A DNA stretch of 64,000 bases from Atherinomorus stipes (Eukaryota > Chordata > Actinopteri > Atheriniformes > Atherinidae): contig JALJCO010010235.1 in the NCBI GenBank assembly GCA_023101725.1, positions 248,001-312,000 on the forward strand. Reading direction: 5' to 3'. This document shows, piece by piece, positions 1 to 11,199 of this stretch. How positions within the stretch are numbered: position 1 is the first letter of the stretch; each line of letters starts with the position of its first letter. The position numbers and the translations under genes are program-made. The notes under the pieces are model-generated. The model searched no databases. It had not been told where the DNA came from and saw only the letters and a list, made by a program, of their open reading frames with translations.

Positions 1-112
1 AAAATACCTACCTACATACATACATACATACATACATACATACATACATACATACATACATACAGTACATACATACATACATACAGTACATACATACATT
101 TTTACATACTGT
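1..112. repeat. CATA/TACA tetranucleotide microsatellite
   Basis: Tandem tetranucleotide array (tacatacatacata) with two interruptions by tacagtacat. It touches the window edge, so its true length is unknown. Confidence 0.95.
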
Positions 113-600
113 TGTAGACACACAACAGAACTTTTAGCAGTTTTCTCAGTGACACGCCCCCTATTGGCGGCTAAACTAGCATCCATCTTGTATCGTACCT
201 GTACTCTGATTCACTCCAGCCGGTAAAAACAGTCTTATCTTGACTCTTGTTCTTTCTCTTCCTCTCTTTCTTTTCCTCTCTTTCTCCAGCAATGTTTCCT
301 TGCGTTTCTTAACTGAATCCGACATGATGCGCGTTCAAAACACCCGCGGTGTTCATACCTGGTTCATATCTGTTTGCTAGTAAGTGACGCGGTGCTGCAA
401 CCAATAGTCGGCTGCACAGTTGTGTCCCGGATGGGAATCTTACATACTGTTGTTTCTGAGCCCCAGGACGCTTCTGGGCAGTGACGGCTTGAAAATGTGC
501 ATATATTGAATCTTGGTGTGCCATCAAAACGAGTCAGAAATGCAGATTTTTAAGCTCTAAAAGTTACGTTGTGTGTCTTTAAAACTTGGTACATAAACTT
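113..600. repeat. Dispersed repeat, member of a family seen four times
   Basis: The stretch around 130-230 is the reverse complement of about 7965-8075 (shared landmarks: CAGTTTTCTCAGTGACACGC, and a block with CATCCATCTT). The part from about 200 to 540 is also similar to 61790-62070 (shared GTGCCATCAAAACNAGTCAG and CAGCCCCAGGACNCTT-type blocks). It contains TTACATACTGT, as at one end of the related element near 20170. Probably a non-autonomous DNA element; no coding capacity is recognisable. Confidence 0.55.
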
Positions 601-2556
601 GACATAAAGGACTTCTAATTATTACAAGACTTCAGTGTTATGATATTAACAAAAAATGATCCTACTTTGAACAATCTGACAGGGTACAGGGTGTACTCAG
701 GCCCAACCTTCATGTTGTTAACGTGTATCCTTTAAATTTGCTTCTTGGAATAAATATAGATATCTTGCTGAAATGGTTTGCAGTGACCTTGCAGACGCTT
801 CCAGCTCCACATTTGCTCTGAGTGGTATTGCATATTGCTTATCTCCTTTCACTGAAATGTGATACCTTGCAGTTTTTTTTAAAAGAGCACTTTAACTGCT
901 TGAAATGAATTTCAAATGCCACCCAGGATGTGCTCAACTCCATAATAGAGTTGGCCTGTGTTTATCATCATTAGGTCCAATCTTTAACGCTTGCATTTTT
1001 TCCTACAACTATCCTGTCCCATCTACATCTATCTCAAAAACTCACCCTCATACCGCATCAGCCCTTCAGAATGGTACTCCTGCATGTTGGATGGTGTAGC
1101 TGTGTGACCAGATTGCTGCTGTAGCCTTTGACCTGCAGGTGCAAAGTATATTTTGATGTACTGTGTATTTATAGATGCTCTTTGTTATTTACTTTTTAAT
1201 GCATGAACACAGAAAAGTGATGATGATGGCAGCATTTTTAGACTGAATCCATGATACAGAGATGGAATGAAATCATTTTAGCTCTATAAATTACCTCACA
1301 ATATTATTCCGGTATAATGTTTTAAAATGATAAGAGCAAATGCAGGATAGTACCAAATATTTGTAACCGTTCCTTAAGCTTTCCTCTGCTGAGCCCAATG
1401 TTTCAACCCCTTGGCTCACATGAAACTCAGAGCACATTCATGTTACCCATAATAATACTCATTAATACGCCTCAGCATCTTCACCATCTTCTGGCTTAAA
1501 TGTCAGGCTTGCACTCTAGATATGCCATAATGTAACTGTGTCAGAAAATCTGCAAAGCATGCTCATTGTCTCAGGGGAAAATGGTTTGATGATGCTGTGG
1601 CATTTCCTTATACTCCTTTCTACTTTTAACCCTTTAAACGTCTGACTGAGCAGCAGAAGCTCCTTTTCTATCCTGTCCTCCTGCTTTTTGTCTAATGATT
1701 TATTTTGCCAGCACTTATTCCAAACATCTGTTTTACCTGTCAAAATGTCATTCCTTTTCTAAAATCCAATTTCATTCCTTCTTTGTGCACTACTTCTTCA
1801 AGAACGGACCATCAACAGTAGGATCGACCATGACACTAATAGAAAAAAAATCAGGTAGTTTAATTTAAAGCTCCACCACAGAATAAATGACTCACAAAGT
1901 TCACTGTCTGGGTTCTACACAAAACAACAGCTGCTCATCCCGGCCAGCTCAGCCTCTACTGGCTCTGGCCAAACACACGGAGCTACTGGTTGGAGGTCAT
2001 GAGCGAGCTGTCAGGGATTCTCAGCCTTAACTTTCCAGTGGCTGAATAATTTCTTTGCTTGTGATGTGTCCTCCTTAATTAACAAGAAAGACAAACCAAA
2101 GCCCGAGAGATCACTTGGGAAAAAACAAAACAAAGAAACCCCACAAAGTCAAGATAAGATCAAAGTTTAATGTATTTTGCCAGCAATTTGAATCTTGTGT
2201 GTGCATCTTCTTATTTTCAGTCACAGGTGTGTGTATAGAGCATGTGTGCACTGTTTGACTGCATATATCCGTGTTTATTTACATTATGTGTTTCTGTCAT
2301 AACATCTGTAGTTGTAGATGAGAAAATCAGCTGCCTTTACTTGTTTTACTGCATGATATGAAGTGTGTGCAGGAACCTACTCAGAGGCAGAATGAAGAGA
2401 ATAACCTAGTTCCCCGACCTAAATACCTGGACCTATATAAAACACTCCCTTTAGTATGCGGTGACCTTAACATTGACGCGACTGCCAATGATGAAGCTTG
2501 TGTTTGCGCAGCCAGCATGCATCTGTGTATCTGATCTCTGTGTTTTCTCTCATTAG
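601..2556. other. Upstream non-coding sequence (intron or 5' region)
   Basis: AT-rich sequence without a recognisable exon, promoter or repeat family. No exon carrying an initiator methionine that would splice to 2560 in phase 0 was identified, so the first coding exon is probably further upstream, though a very short one could be missed by eye. Confidence 0.6.
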
Positions 2557-2559
2557 CAG

Positions 2560-2658
2560 TCGATCACGCCCTGCCTGTTTAGCGCAGCCTTCTTCGGGGC
2601 CCTGGGTTCATCCTTTCTTTATGGCTACAACCTTTCTGTGGTCAACGCGCCTGCTGTG
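2560..2658 (+). CDS. slc2a9: slc2a9-like coding exon: helix 1
   Basis: Encodes 33 residues, from SITPCLFSAAFFGALGSS to VVNAPAV. This is transmembrane helix 1 with the FLYGYN and NAP motifs that open the GLUT9 sugar/urate pathway. The acceptor is a pyrimidine-rich tract ending TTAGCAG, so two adjacent AG sites (2555-2556 and 2558-2559) are available; using the first would add one glutamine. An in-frame TAG at 2554-2556 means the exon must be spliced and cannot start upstream in the same frame. The donor is GTG|GTGAGT at 2658/2659, phase 0. Human GLUT9 has NAPTP where this reads NAPAV. This is not the first coding exon: there is no initiator methionine. Confidence 0.88.
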
Positions 2659-3413
2659 GTGAGTCAAACTGTTGGAAGCCCTGCTGAGGGAACCCGCCAT
2701 CGATTCTCTTGTTTTCTCATTGTGTTAGCACTTCTCACAATCAATACATCTTAAATTAGACTGTATGATTCAGTGTCAGGGCCAGGTTTTTGATAAAGCC
2801 CCAACTTTACTTAGTGCTGACAGCAGTAATTCACACATTGATTTTAATTGAACATTTAAAACAATATACAATATGACAACACTATGTAGAGTCATAATAA
2901 AACGAATAGATAGTCAGGGATTAACACAAGAAAGCCCTCAGGCTTATTTTCATTGTGCTCCCTATGAGGCGCGTCATGTACAATATAAATGACTTGAAAA
3001 TCATAAGCATTACACAGACAACAACAACACAATAAACACAGCAAATGATGATAAAATATCAACAATCAAATGTGTAAAAATTATTGAAGAAAATATTAAC
3101 CTCTGAGCCTTTAAAACTACACAAACTACTCATTTTCTTAAGAGTGCCATGAAGATTATTTAATAGAGGAGAGGCATGATAGAGAAATGTCTCTGCAGGT
3201 TAGTCTTTACTGTAGGTGGTATAAAATTATGTTAGTACTTATGAGCTTTGTTTACTCTCTTGAAATATTCTGGAGCATTTCCAATAAAATTTCATGAACT
3301 GTGGACAACTGCATCAAAGTGACTCAAATCAAAGTGGAGAAGCTCAAGATGAGTTCTGGGTGGGAGATTCAGATAAATTCCAAAGTTATTTCACGTGTCC
3401 TGAAGCCTCAAGG

Positions 3414-3630
3414 TCAGTGTTTCTCCATCCTGGTCCTCCAGGACCCCTGCCTGCTGGTTTTCCAGATATTCCTGCTTCAACACACCTGACTCAGATGAAT
3501 GGCTCGTTAGCAGCTTGCAAAGAACTTGATGAGCAGTTGAGTTGATCTGAATTAGGTCTGGTGGAGTTGGAAACCTGGAATACATGCAGTGCAAAGGTCC
3601 CTGAGGCCCAGGATTGAGAAACCTTGCTCT
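3414..3630. mobile_element. Palindromic hAT-like MITE
   Basis: Starts CAGTGTTTCTCCATCCTGG and ends with the imperfect inverse (CCCAGGATTGAGAAACCTTG). The CAGNG...-type ends and CTGGTCCTCCAGGACCCC stem resemble hAT-superfamily non-autonomous elements common in fish. Overlapping open frames here on both strands are by-products of the inverted repeat. Confidence 0.5.
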
Positions 3631-3774
3631 AGGTTCACATTAACATTGTACCACAATCCACATGCATAGTTAAAAAGGGGCTGTATGAAACATGGTTTTT
3701 CTCTAAAAACTCTGAAATAATGGCATGGGAACGGACTTGTCAATTTACTTTGGCATGTACCTTTTGAGCATGCT

Positions 3775-4317
3775 GACATTTCAGAAAGCAGAGACTGTTA
3801 GTGAATTTTTGCGCATGCGCAAGACCAACCTGCTAGATTCACAGCTCCCTCCCCCGGCCACAGAATAACATGCACGAGTCACTCCGGTGTTTAGCAAACA
3901 GCAGGCACAGATTCTCCATCATGTCACAAACACAAGTAAATGGAATGTCCTTATCAGAACGTCGCTAACTGCTAGCAGAATGATGTTAGCTACCTGCTGT
4001 AAATGTCAGACAAGTGTTGCTCTTGCCAATCAATCACTCTCATTGATCAGTCTCACCTATTACCCGATGAACTGACTGTCAATCACTCTTACTACAGTAG
4101 TAAAAGTGACTGATGAAGCAGTAGACAAATGAAAAAGTTAAGGAATGCAGAGATGATTGATGAATGTTTTTCCTGCCCCATTACTTTCGCAGCTGATGTA
4201 TAATAATAATTTATATATTTAAAACTTTTAATTAATCATAGCGTATAGGGTAGTGAACCCAATTTAACTGAATATTGCAAAAATTGTTGAAAGAAACATC
4301 TTCTATAACACCTTTAA
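3775..4317. mobile_element. TTAA-type MITE, copy 1 (left end degraded)
   Basis: Closely similar along its length to 20876-21427; shared landmarks are CATGCGCAAGACCAACCTG, GATTCACAGCTCCCTCCCCC and CGTCGCTAACTGCTAGCAGA. The right end CACCTTTAA matches the right end of the other copy. The outer 25 bp or so of the left end present in the other copy are missing or replaced here. Confidence 0.65.
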
Positions 4318-4366
4318 GAGACACTACCAAGGCAGAATCATCACTCTTAGTATGTTCAAAATTATA

Positions 4367-4585
4367 CAGTGGGTACAGAAAGTATTCAGACCCCTTTAAA
4401 CTTTTCACACTTTGTTTCATTGCAGCCATTTGCTAAAATCAAAAAAGTTCATTTTATTTCTCATTAATGTACACTCAGCACCCCATCTTGACAGAAAAAA
4501 AAACAGAAATGTAGAAATTTTTGCAAAGTTATTAAAAGAGAAAAACTGAAATATCACATGGTCATAAGTATTCAGAGCCTTCACT
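4367..4585. repeat. Left inverted terminal repeat of the Tc1 element
   Basis: About 219 bp whose reverse complement matches 5753-5971 with only scattered mismatches and small poly-A length differences. Confidence 0.9.
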
Positions 4586-5585
4586 CAGTACTGAGTAGAA
4601 GCACTTCTGAGCTCGTACAGCCATAAATCTTCTTGGGAATGATGCAACAAGTGTTCCACACCTGGATTTGGGATCTTCTGCATTCTTCCTTGCAGATCCT
4701 CTCCAGTTCTGTCAGGTTGGATGGTGAACGGTGGTGTTCAGCCATTTTCAGGTCTCTACAGAGATGCTCAGTTGGGTTTAAGTCAGGTCTCTGGCTGGGC
4801 CGGTCAAGAATGGTCCCAGAGTTGTTCTTAAGCCACTCCTTTGTTATTTCAGCTGTGTGCTGAGGGTCATTGTCTTACTGGAAGGTGAACCTTCGGCCCA
4901 GTCTGAGGTCCTGAGCACTCTGGAAGAGTTTTTTTTCCAGGATCTCTCTGTACTTGGCCACATTCATCTTTCCTTCAACTGCAACCAGTCGTCCTGTCCC
5001 TGCAGCTGAAAAACACCTCCATAGCATGATGCTGCCACCACCATGTTTCACTGTTGGGATCATATTGGGCAGGTAATGATCAGTGCCTGGTTTTCTCCAC
5101 ACATACCGCTTAGAATTAACTCCAAAAAGTTCAATCTTGGTCTCATCAGACCAGAGAATCTTATTTCTCAAAGTCTGGGAGTCCTTCATGTGTTTTTTTA
5201 GCAAACCCTGTGTGAGCTTTCATATGTCTGCACTGACTCTGCCATAAAGCCCCGACTGGTGGAGGCTGCAGTGATAGTTGACTTTGTGGAACTTTCTCCA
5301 TCTCCCTACTGCATCTCTGGAGCTCAGCCACAGTGATCTTTGGGTTCTTCTTACCTCTCTCACCAAGGCTCTTTTCCCACGATTGCTCAGTTTGGCTGGA
5401 CGGCCAGGTCTAGGAAGAGTTCTGGTCGTCCCAAACTTCTTCCATTTAAGGACTATGGAGGCCACCGTGCTCTTAGGAACCTTTAATGCTGCAGAAATCC
5501 TTTTGTAACCTTGTCCAGATCTGTGCCTCACCACAATTCTGTCTCTGAGCTCCTTGGACAGTTCCTTCCACCTCATGATTCTCAT
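4581..5585 (-). pseudogene. Tc1-family transposase, disabled
   Basis: Transposase that would cut and paste the surrounding element at TA sites. The N-terminal part starts near MRWKELSKELRDRIVVR and contains the paired-like helix-turn-helix (SGQGYKRISAALKVPKSTV) and a GRPAKLS hinge. The catalytic part has WSDET (first Asp), DND (second Asp) and DLNPTEHL (Glu), so the DDE triad is still present. Two lesions are visible. A frameshift lies around 5205-5225, where the N-terminal frame runs into a stop after GLYGRV. A TAA replaces a glutamine codon at 4872-4874, just before DND; the frame then stays open to TGA at 4581-4583. The total length, about 335 codons, fits the family. Confidence 0.92.
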
Positions 5586-5752
5586 TTGCTCTGACATGCA
5601 CTGTGAGCTGGAAGGTCTTATATAGACAGGTGTGCATTTCCAAATCAAGTCCAATCATTTTATTTAAACACAGCTGGACTCCAATGAAGGAGTAGAACCA
5701 TCTCAAGGAGGATCAGAAGAAATGGACAATCTGTGAGTTAAATATGAGTGTC

Positions 5753-5971
5753 ACTGCAAAGGGTCTGAAAACTTATGACCATGTGATATTTCAGTTTTTT
5801 CTTTTTAATAAATTTGCTAAAATTTCTACATTTCAGTTTTTTTCTGTCAAGATGGGGTGCTGAGTGAACATTCATGAGAAATAAAATGAACTTTTTTGAT
5901 TTTAGCAAATGGCTGCAATGAAACAAAGAGTGAAAAGTTTAAAGGGGTCTGAATACTTTCTGTACCCACTG
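5753..5971. repeat. Right inverted terminal repeat of the Tc1 element
   Basis: Inverse match to 4367-4585, ending TCTGTACCCACTG and followed by the duplicated TA. Confidence 0.9.
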
Positions 5972-6949
5972 TAGTAGTACATGCACCTGAAAGAGAATTT
6001 AATCAACTGTGAGGGTGGACCAAATTACCCAAACACACACCTACACACACACGCACATACACCCACACACACATTACCCTAACCCTTGTTTTAAAAGTAC
6101 AGATCTACATGTAATCAGACCACGAAGTGATCTACATTTCATCGTATCTGCGATGAAGTGATCAGAGCACACTTTGGAGTGTTTCGAGGGTTGGGAGTTT
6201 TTGCGGTTAACCTGAGCTAGTCACAATGTCCGTCTCAAAAGATCTTCCGTCCGCACGCACTCGGTCAAACGTATGGCTGGAATGGAGAAAAACTTTCGCC
6301 GCACGGGGTCAGTAGAACAGCTTTTACATCCACAGACAACAACAATGAACCAGTAATGTTAACGTTTTACAACTAGGAGCAGGACTGCCGACAAAACACG
6401 TCTATCCACAGGTAGGTTGTGACCATTTAACCCAAAAAATGTCGATGCGCATGGTGATGATGTCAAGCCGAAAGGCTCTATACAAAGAATGAATCGTTGC
6501 CTTTATGTCTCGTCTCTGTTCCTCCCCTCTCTCTGTCCCCCACCTGGTCCTCACGTGACTGGCTCTGTGCGGCGCTCACTGTAAACAAGTATAGCAAACG
6601 GACTGCTAACTGCTGCTGCGCCTAAAAAAAACAAACCAAAACAAAACAGCAGATAAGGATTAAGTCTTGGAGGCGGTGACGTTGCAGTGTGGAGTTTTTA
6701 CACTGCAGAAGGAGTTGGAAATGAGTGGATTCATGCTTTTAGAAACATGCTTTATCAGCTGTTTCTTATCAAGCTAATGAGCTATCCACTCGGCTGTTAT
6801 CGTTAACCTACTCGTAAAATATCGACGCACATGTCCCTGCATCCTGAAGGCGTGGTTTCAGGTGGTGTGTTTTTCTTTTTTTTAAATGTAGCTTGCTCAA
6901 ACTGTTTTTCCAACAATGCCAAGCCTAGCTTTAACATAAAAAGGGAAAA

Positions 6950-7156
6950 GTAATGGCTAAAGTACACTACCTTGGGGCACCCCACAGACCATGCTTTGTG
7001 GGTCAGAGAGAGTTCCCCTATGTCGACTACCTTCATTCTGTTTCCCAGGTATGAATCCACACATTTTATAGCTTGATCACTGAACTCCAAAGCTTTTGAT
7101 TTATAAATTAAGAGGCTGTGGTCCACTGTGCCATAAGCCTTTTGCAAATTTAACAT
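6950..7156 (-). pseudogene. LINE reverse-transcriptase fragment
   Basis: Minus-strand translation reads LNLQKAYGTVDHSLLIYKSK, then CVDSYLGNRMKVVDI and SVGCPKVVYF. This matches the reverse-transcriptase block of jockey/CR1/L2-type LINEs, whose usual form is DLQKAFDTVDH, SYLSNR and CGVPQGS. The PQG step is corrupted (GCPKVVYF), and similarity stops on both sides, so only about 70 codons survive. The fragment is too short to assign a clade. Confidence 0.75.
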
Positions 7157-7829
7157 GACTGTGCCGCAGAATTTTCCCTTATCTATTTATTTATAATTAT
7201 ACTGTTATTGCTGCTTTTGAAAACTAGTATTGTTTCACACAAAACAATTGTATATTTCTATATTTTTCTTGCCCTGTGATTATGGGACAACGCAGCTTTG
7301 TTTACCAGCAAGTTGTTTGTATTGCATGAAAAGAGGGAGCTGTTCCACTAAGGTAATAATGAAGCTTTTCACAAGTTTAACAGAAGCAAGTAACCTTACA
7401 CACTTTAAATTGTAATTTACAACACAGTAGCTACATCTACTTTATACTAGTTCTTTTAAAAATAAACACACACTCTCACAAACAAAAGCATATGTCACAG
7501 GGGTCTAGTCTGTTTGGAATGAAGCTGTAACAGGAAACATCTATAAATGGAAAAAGAGATTGCAGTCTTCCTCCAGTAGTTCTGCTGTCCTTCCTCACTG
7601 CTTTAAGCCCCTTCCTCCAGGAGATGAGTAAATGTACTCACTGCAAAATCCCTTTACTGTAGCTTTGATGCTATCATTAATATCTTACCTGATCCACTCT
7701 GGAAAGACCAGTGAGGACGTTTTCAGATCCTAAAGGAGATGAACATCTGTATAAGTTGAAGTCAGACCACTTAAGTTACTTTTCTTTTGAAGGTTAAAAT
7801 AGAATTATCAAGGGGAGCAACAATACGAG

Positions 7830-8075
7830 TATTCGTATCGACCATATAACACTGTATAACCAATCCTCAAAACTTTAAAACTGCTGTACCAGCTTTGCTT
7901 AATGGGAGTTAGAGCAAGTACTGCCTGAAAAGGCATTAAAAATAGCTACTCATAGTAAACGATAAGACTGTCTTTTACTGGCTGGAGTGAATCACAGTAC
8001 AGGATGAAGATGGATGCTAGTTTAGCTGGCGATAGGGGGTGCGTCACTGAGAAAACTGCTAAAAGTTTTGTTGTG
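7830..8075. repeat. Dispersed repeat, same family as 113-600 and 19636-20180
   Basis: AACTTTAAAACTGCTGTACC through a block ending near CTACTCAT is shared with about 19880-19980. The segment about 7965-8075 is the inverse of 130-230. Order and orientation differ between copies, so this is a mosaic of related non-autonomous elements rather than a simple duplication. Confidence 0.55.
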
Positions 8076-8209
8076 GGTCTAGTCACAATGGATCACCGCA
8101 AGCATCCGGGAATTTTCGCCAAATTCGTCACATCCGGTTAGGTAACAGGTGAAAACATGGCTTCGTTGATAGGGGAGCCACTAAATACCTCTTAATACTC
8201 TAATATTTT

Positions 8210-8520
8210 ATTTTATTTAAAAAAAGAAGTGGCTGTAGATGATAAAAAAACATATCGGAAGAAAAAAATATTTTCCACAAAAAAAAAAAAAAAACAAAAG
8301 AATACCAAAAAAAAACGATAAAAAACTAAAAAATACGTATTTGAAAAAAAATTTCTTTAAATGAAAAAAAAAAAACAAGGTCCCCCGCCGCCGCCAAATT
8401 CAATCCAACAAAAAAAAAGGAAAAAAGAAAGGAAAAGAAAAAAGTAAAAAATAAATATCAGAGAAAAAATAAAAAAAAAACAATAAAAAGAAAAAACGTA
8501 AAACAGGAAGACTATGAGCA
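8210..8520. repeat. A-rich low-complexity tract
   Basis: Many A runs of 8 to 17 with a short CCCCCGCCGCCGCC insert near 8383-8396. Open frames here translate to Phe/Lys runs and are not genes. Confidence 0.8.
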
Positions 8521-9988
8521 GAAACACGACCTGAAACAAAGGGAAAGAAGATCCCCTGCGGATATTCAAGAAGTGAATAACTTTCATGATTTTTGAACAA
8601 CGCTGCCTTCTGCAGGGAAACCTTGCTGTTGGCTTTCCTGTGAAAGTTGCTGAGGCATTCATCAACAAATCAGACACATCCTCCATGGCAACAAGATATC
8701 AAAGGACACCCTGAGAGGTCTCCTGTCCATCTCCCATGGGGTCAGAGTTGTCTCAGTAGTATGAGTAGCGTTTAGTGTTGATGGTCTGTGTATTAAGCTT
8801 TGCTTGGAGTAGTCTCGACATTCTCAGCTTTTTAAACTTTCTATTTATTTATTCTACCACTCCTTAAGTGTTGCCACTTTTTGATGAGAAACAGCACTTT
8901 TCAGAGGTTTGACTTTCCAGTTTGGCCTTGTCTTTGTTTCAGAGGTAATGAGATGCCATAGGTCATTTAATTAGTATTCAGATATTAAAAGCCATGAGCC
9001 CCGCAGATGCCTACACAAACACTGGGAATGTTGCTTAAAATACAAAAAGGATTTTCATTTTTACTGAAAAAACTGAGGTAAATAGTCATCTGTTTATTTA
9101 TTTTTTTCCTTTAGCCAGAATAGCTCTGGTTCTGCGTGACCACAGTATGAATGGGTGCACCTTCATTAGTGGCTACTCTGGCATAAATTTGCACAACTTC
9201 AGCTAAAATATCCAGAGGTTCCTGTGCAGTGTTTTCCCAGTGATTGATGAAGACTGTAATTGTGGATGCATGTGGGGCCACACCTTAATAACTATGAACT
9301 ACAGGTAGTCCCTGTAACACATCTGTCATAGAGTGACATAATGAGTTCACATCCTTTGAGGCATATCAGTGAGATATTTGCAAATATTACTGAGAACAAA
9401 ATAATAATTATAATTAATTATGATTTATTATAATAATTGTTATCTATACATGTATAAAAATGGCAAAAAATGTTTGTATGTGAAAGATTAAAGAATTATA
9501 GGAAGAAGCGTTAGAAAAATGTGATCCACTATTAAAAATGTTGTTTTTATTTTTTTTTGCATTTGGGCTCTTACTGTATATACCATAGTAAAGAAAAAGC
9601 TTTCACAATTCGATTTTTTTATTTTACCTGTGATTTATTAGCACATACAACTAAAGGTTAGCAAGTAAAAAAAAAAGCTGTAAACATATAAAGTCAACAG
9701 ATGAAATTGTCACACACATCGCAGGTGGATTCTTTTATCACTTTTTTTCATATAGTAGGTAGAAATTTTCATGCAACATCGATAAAACAAAGCCGTTACC
9801 AAACCTTCACTGGGGTCATCAGGGGGGATGTAAGAAGGACTGTGTGATTAAATCTCACCTGCATGAGTTGAGAGAAGATTCTGATCTCCAGAATCAGGAC
9901 CATAATGTTTTTATGCATTTATAAGTAGGAAGACTCGAGAGCCACATTTTGTACACATAAATGTATGCACATTATATACCAGGTTTAC

Positions 9989-10087
<99 letters not shown>
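9989..10087. repeat. GAAA tetranucleotide microsatellite
   Basis: About 25 uninterrupted AGAA units, purine-only on the plus strand. The long open frames on both strands are artefacts of the repeat. Confidence 0.98.
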
Positions 10088-10314
10088 ACAAATGGAAGTA
10101 CCAGTATGGAAGCTAAGCAGGCACTGCAGGAGATGGGGTTGCACTAAATGTATTTTAGCCATCTAAAAATCAATCAATCAATAAATAAGTATGTTTTGAA
10201 TATTTTTTACTGCTATCCATCAAGGAAATGAAGCCATTACATCTCTCTCTCTAAAGCCACCCATCTCCTTTGATACAAAAGTGTTGTTTCATATCTCCGA
10301 ACCAAGGTGCTGAA

Positions 10315-10616
10315 TAGAGATGATCTTATATGCCAATATAATATCGCAATATTTTATATGCCAATATCATATTTATATTTTTTTCTTTAAATGTTTTTTT
10401 TTTTTTCAATAATGTATTTTCTTTCTTTTTTATCATATCAATATTTAAATACACGGTATTGATCTATTTTACTAACAACATCTCAGATTTTCATAAAAGA
10501 ACAATGCATTTCGTCAGTGAAATAGATCGAAACCGTGATATTAAATACCGACATGATATTCCATGTAAAATATCGCAATATTTCAGTGTATTGATGTTTT
10601 GTCCCACCCCTACTAG
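10315..10616. mobile_element. Palindromic 'ATATCG' repeat, diverged copy
   Basis: Imperfect inverted repeat with ATATCGCAATATTT in one arm and AAATATCGCAATATT in the other. A central block CACGGTATTGATCTATTTTA resembles one in 25985-26230, and the right edge GTCCCACCCCTA matches the edge of the element at 25911-26293. No coding sequence. Confidence 0.55.
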
Positions 10617-10911
10617 TTTTGCTTTGTGTCTTTTTCTAGCCACGGCAGTAAGACTTTCCATATCACTAAATGACATTTCAACATACTTTTATAGACAGAC
10701 CATCAGACAAAAATAAAAAAGGGTGAAAAAAGTTTTTCGAGGCTCAGTCAATGAGTGCAGTTCAAATGGGGGCTTTGTTTTCACCCACGACCTGTATCGC
10801 GGTCACGTGAATTGCGGGTTGTGACGTAGGCTTGCGCAGATCCATATCGAACATCCCTTGTGCTGAATTCTTATGACAATAGAGATCATTTTCTTGTCAA
10901 CTACAGCTCTA

Positions 10912-11199
10912 CAGATCTGGGCATGAAAAAGTTCCCCTTTCAGCCAACTGCCTGCCACTTACCAGCCACTTGTCTGCTAATTCAATCGCACAGAGAAACA
11001 CCTGTGTGCCCAGGGGAAACGATTTCAGAGCATAAATGAACGTCCGGAACAAGGATGTTTCCATGCGCAAAGTTTGAACACCGTACGTGATGCCGTATTT
11101 GCGGGACAAGTCGTTCAGCCAGTGATAGTGCAGTAATGGTGCACTATTAGTGCACCACTTCTGGCAGAAAAAGGAGGAACTTTTTCATGCCCAGATCTG
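10912..11199. mobile_element. 288-bp TA-flanked MITE, copy 1
   Basis: Terminal inverted repeats CAGATCTGGGCATGAAAAAG at both ends, flanked by TA (10910-10911 and 11200-11201). Highly similar to 49998-50286 over the full length. TA duplication suggests mobilisation by a Tc1/mariner-type transposase. A minus-strand open frame shared by both copies is probably not a gene (see findings). Confidence 0.85.

Larger units (their letters stand above)
4367..5971 (-). mobile_element. Tc1/mariner transposon, near-complete, inactive
   Basis: A 1605-bp element flanked by TA on both sides (4365-4366 and 5972-5973). The ends are inverted copies starting CAGTGGGTACAGAAAGTATT. Inverted repeats of about 215 bp each carry a second internal motif near CATGGTCATAAGTNTTCAGA, giving the outer/inner repeat arrangement seen in Sleeping Beauty-like fish Tc1 elements. 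One transposase gene on the minus strand is broken. The two long inverted repeats remain very alike, so the insertion looks fairly recent. Confidence 0.93.

Noticed and set aside
5278..5508. Plus-strand frame inside the Tc1 element
   Set aside because: It is antisense to the transposase helix-turn-helix region; a shadow frame.
8357..8686. Phe-rich minus-strand frame resembling a membrane protein
   Set aside because: Created by A runs on the plus strand; low complexity.
9911..10162. Serine/phenylalanine- and lysine/glutamate-repeat frames
   Set aside because: Direct translation of the GAAA microsatellite.
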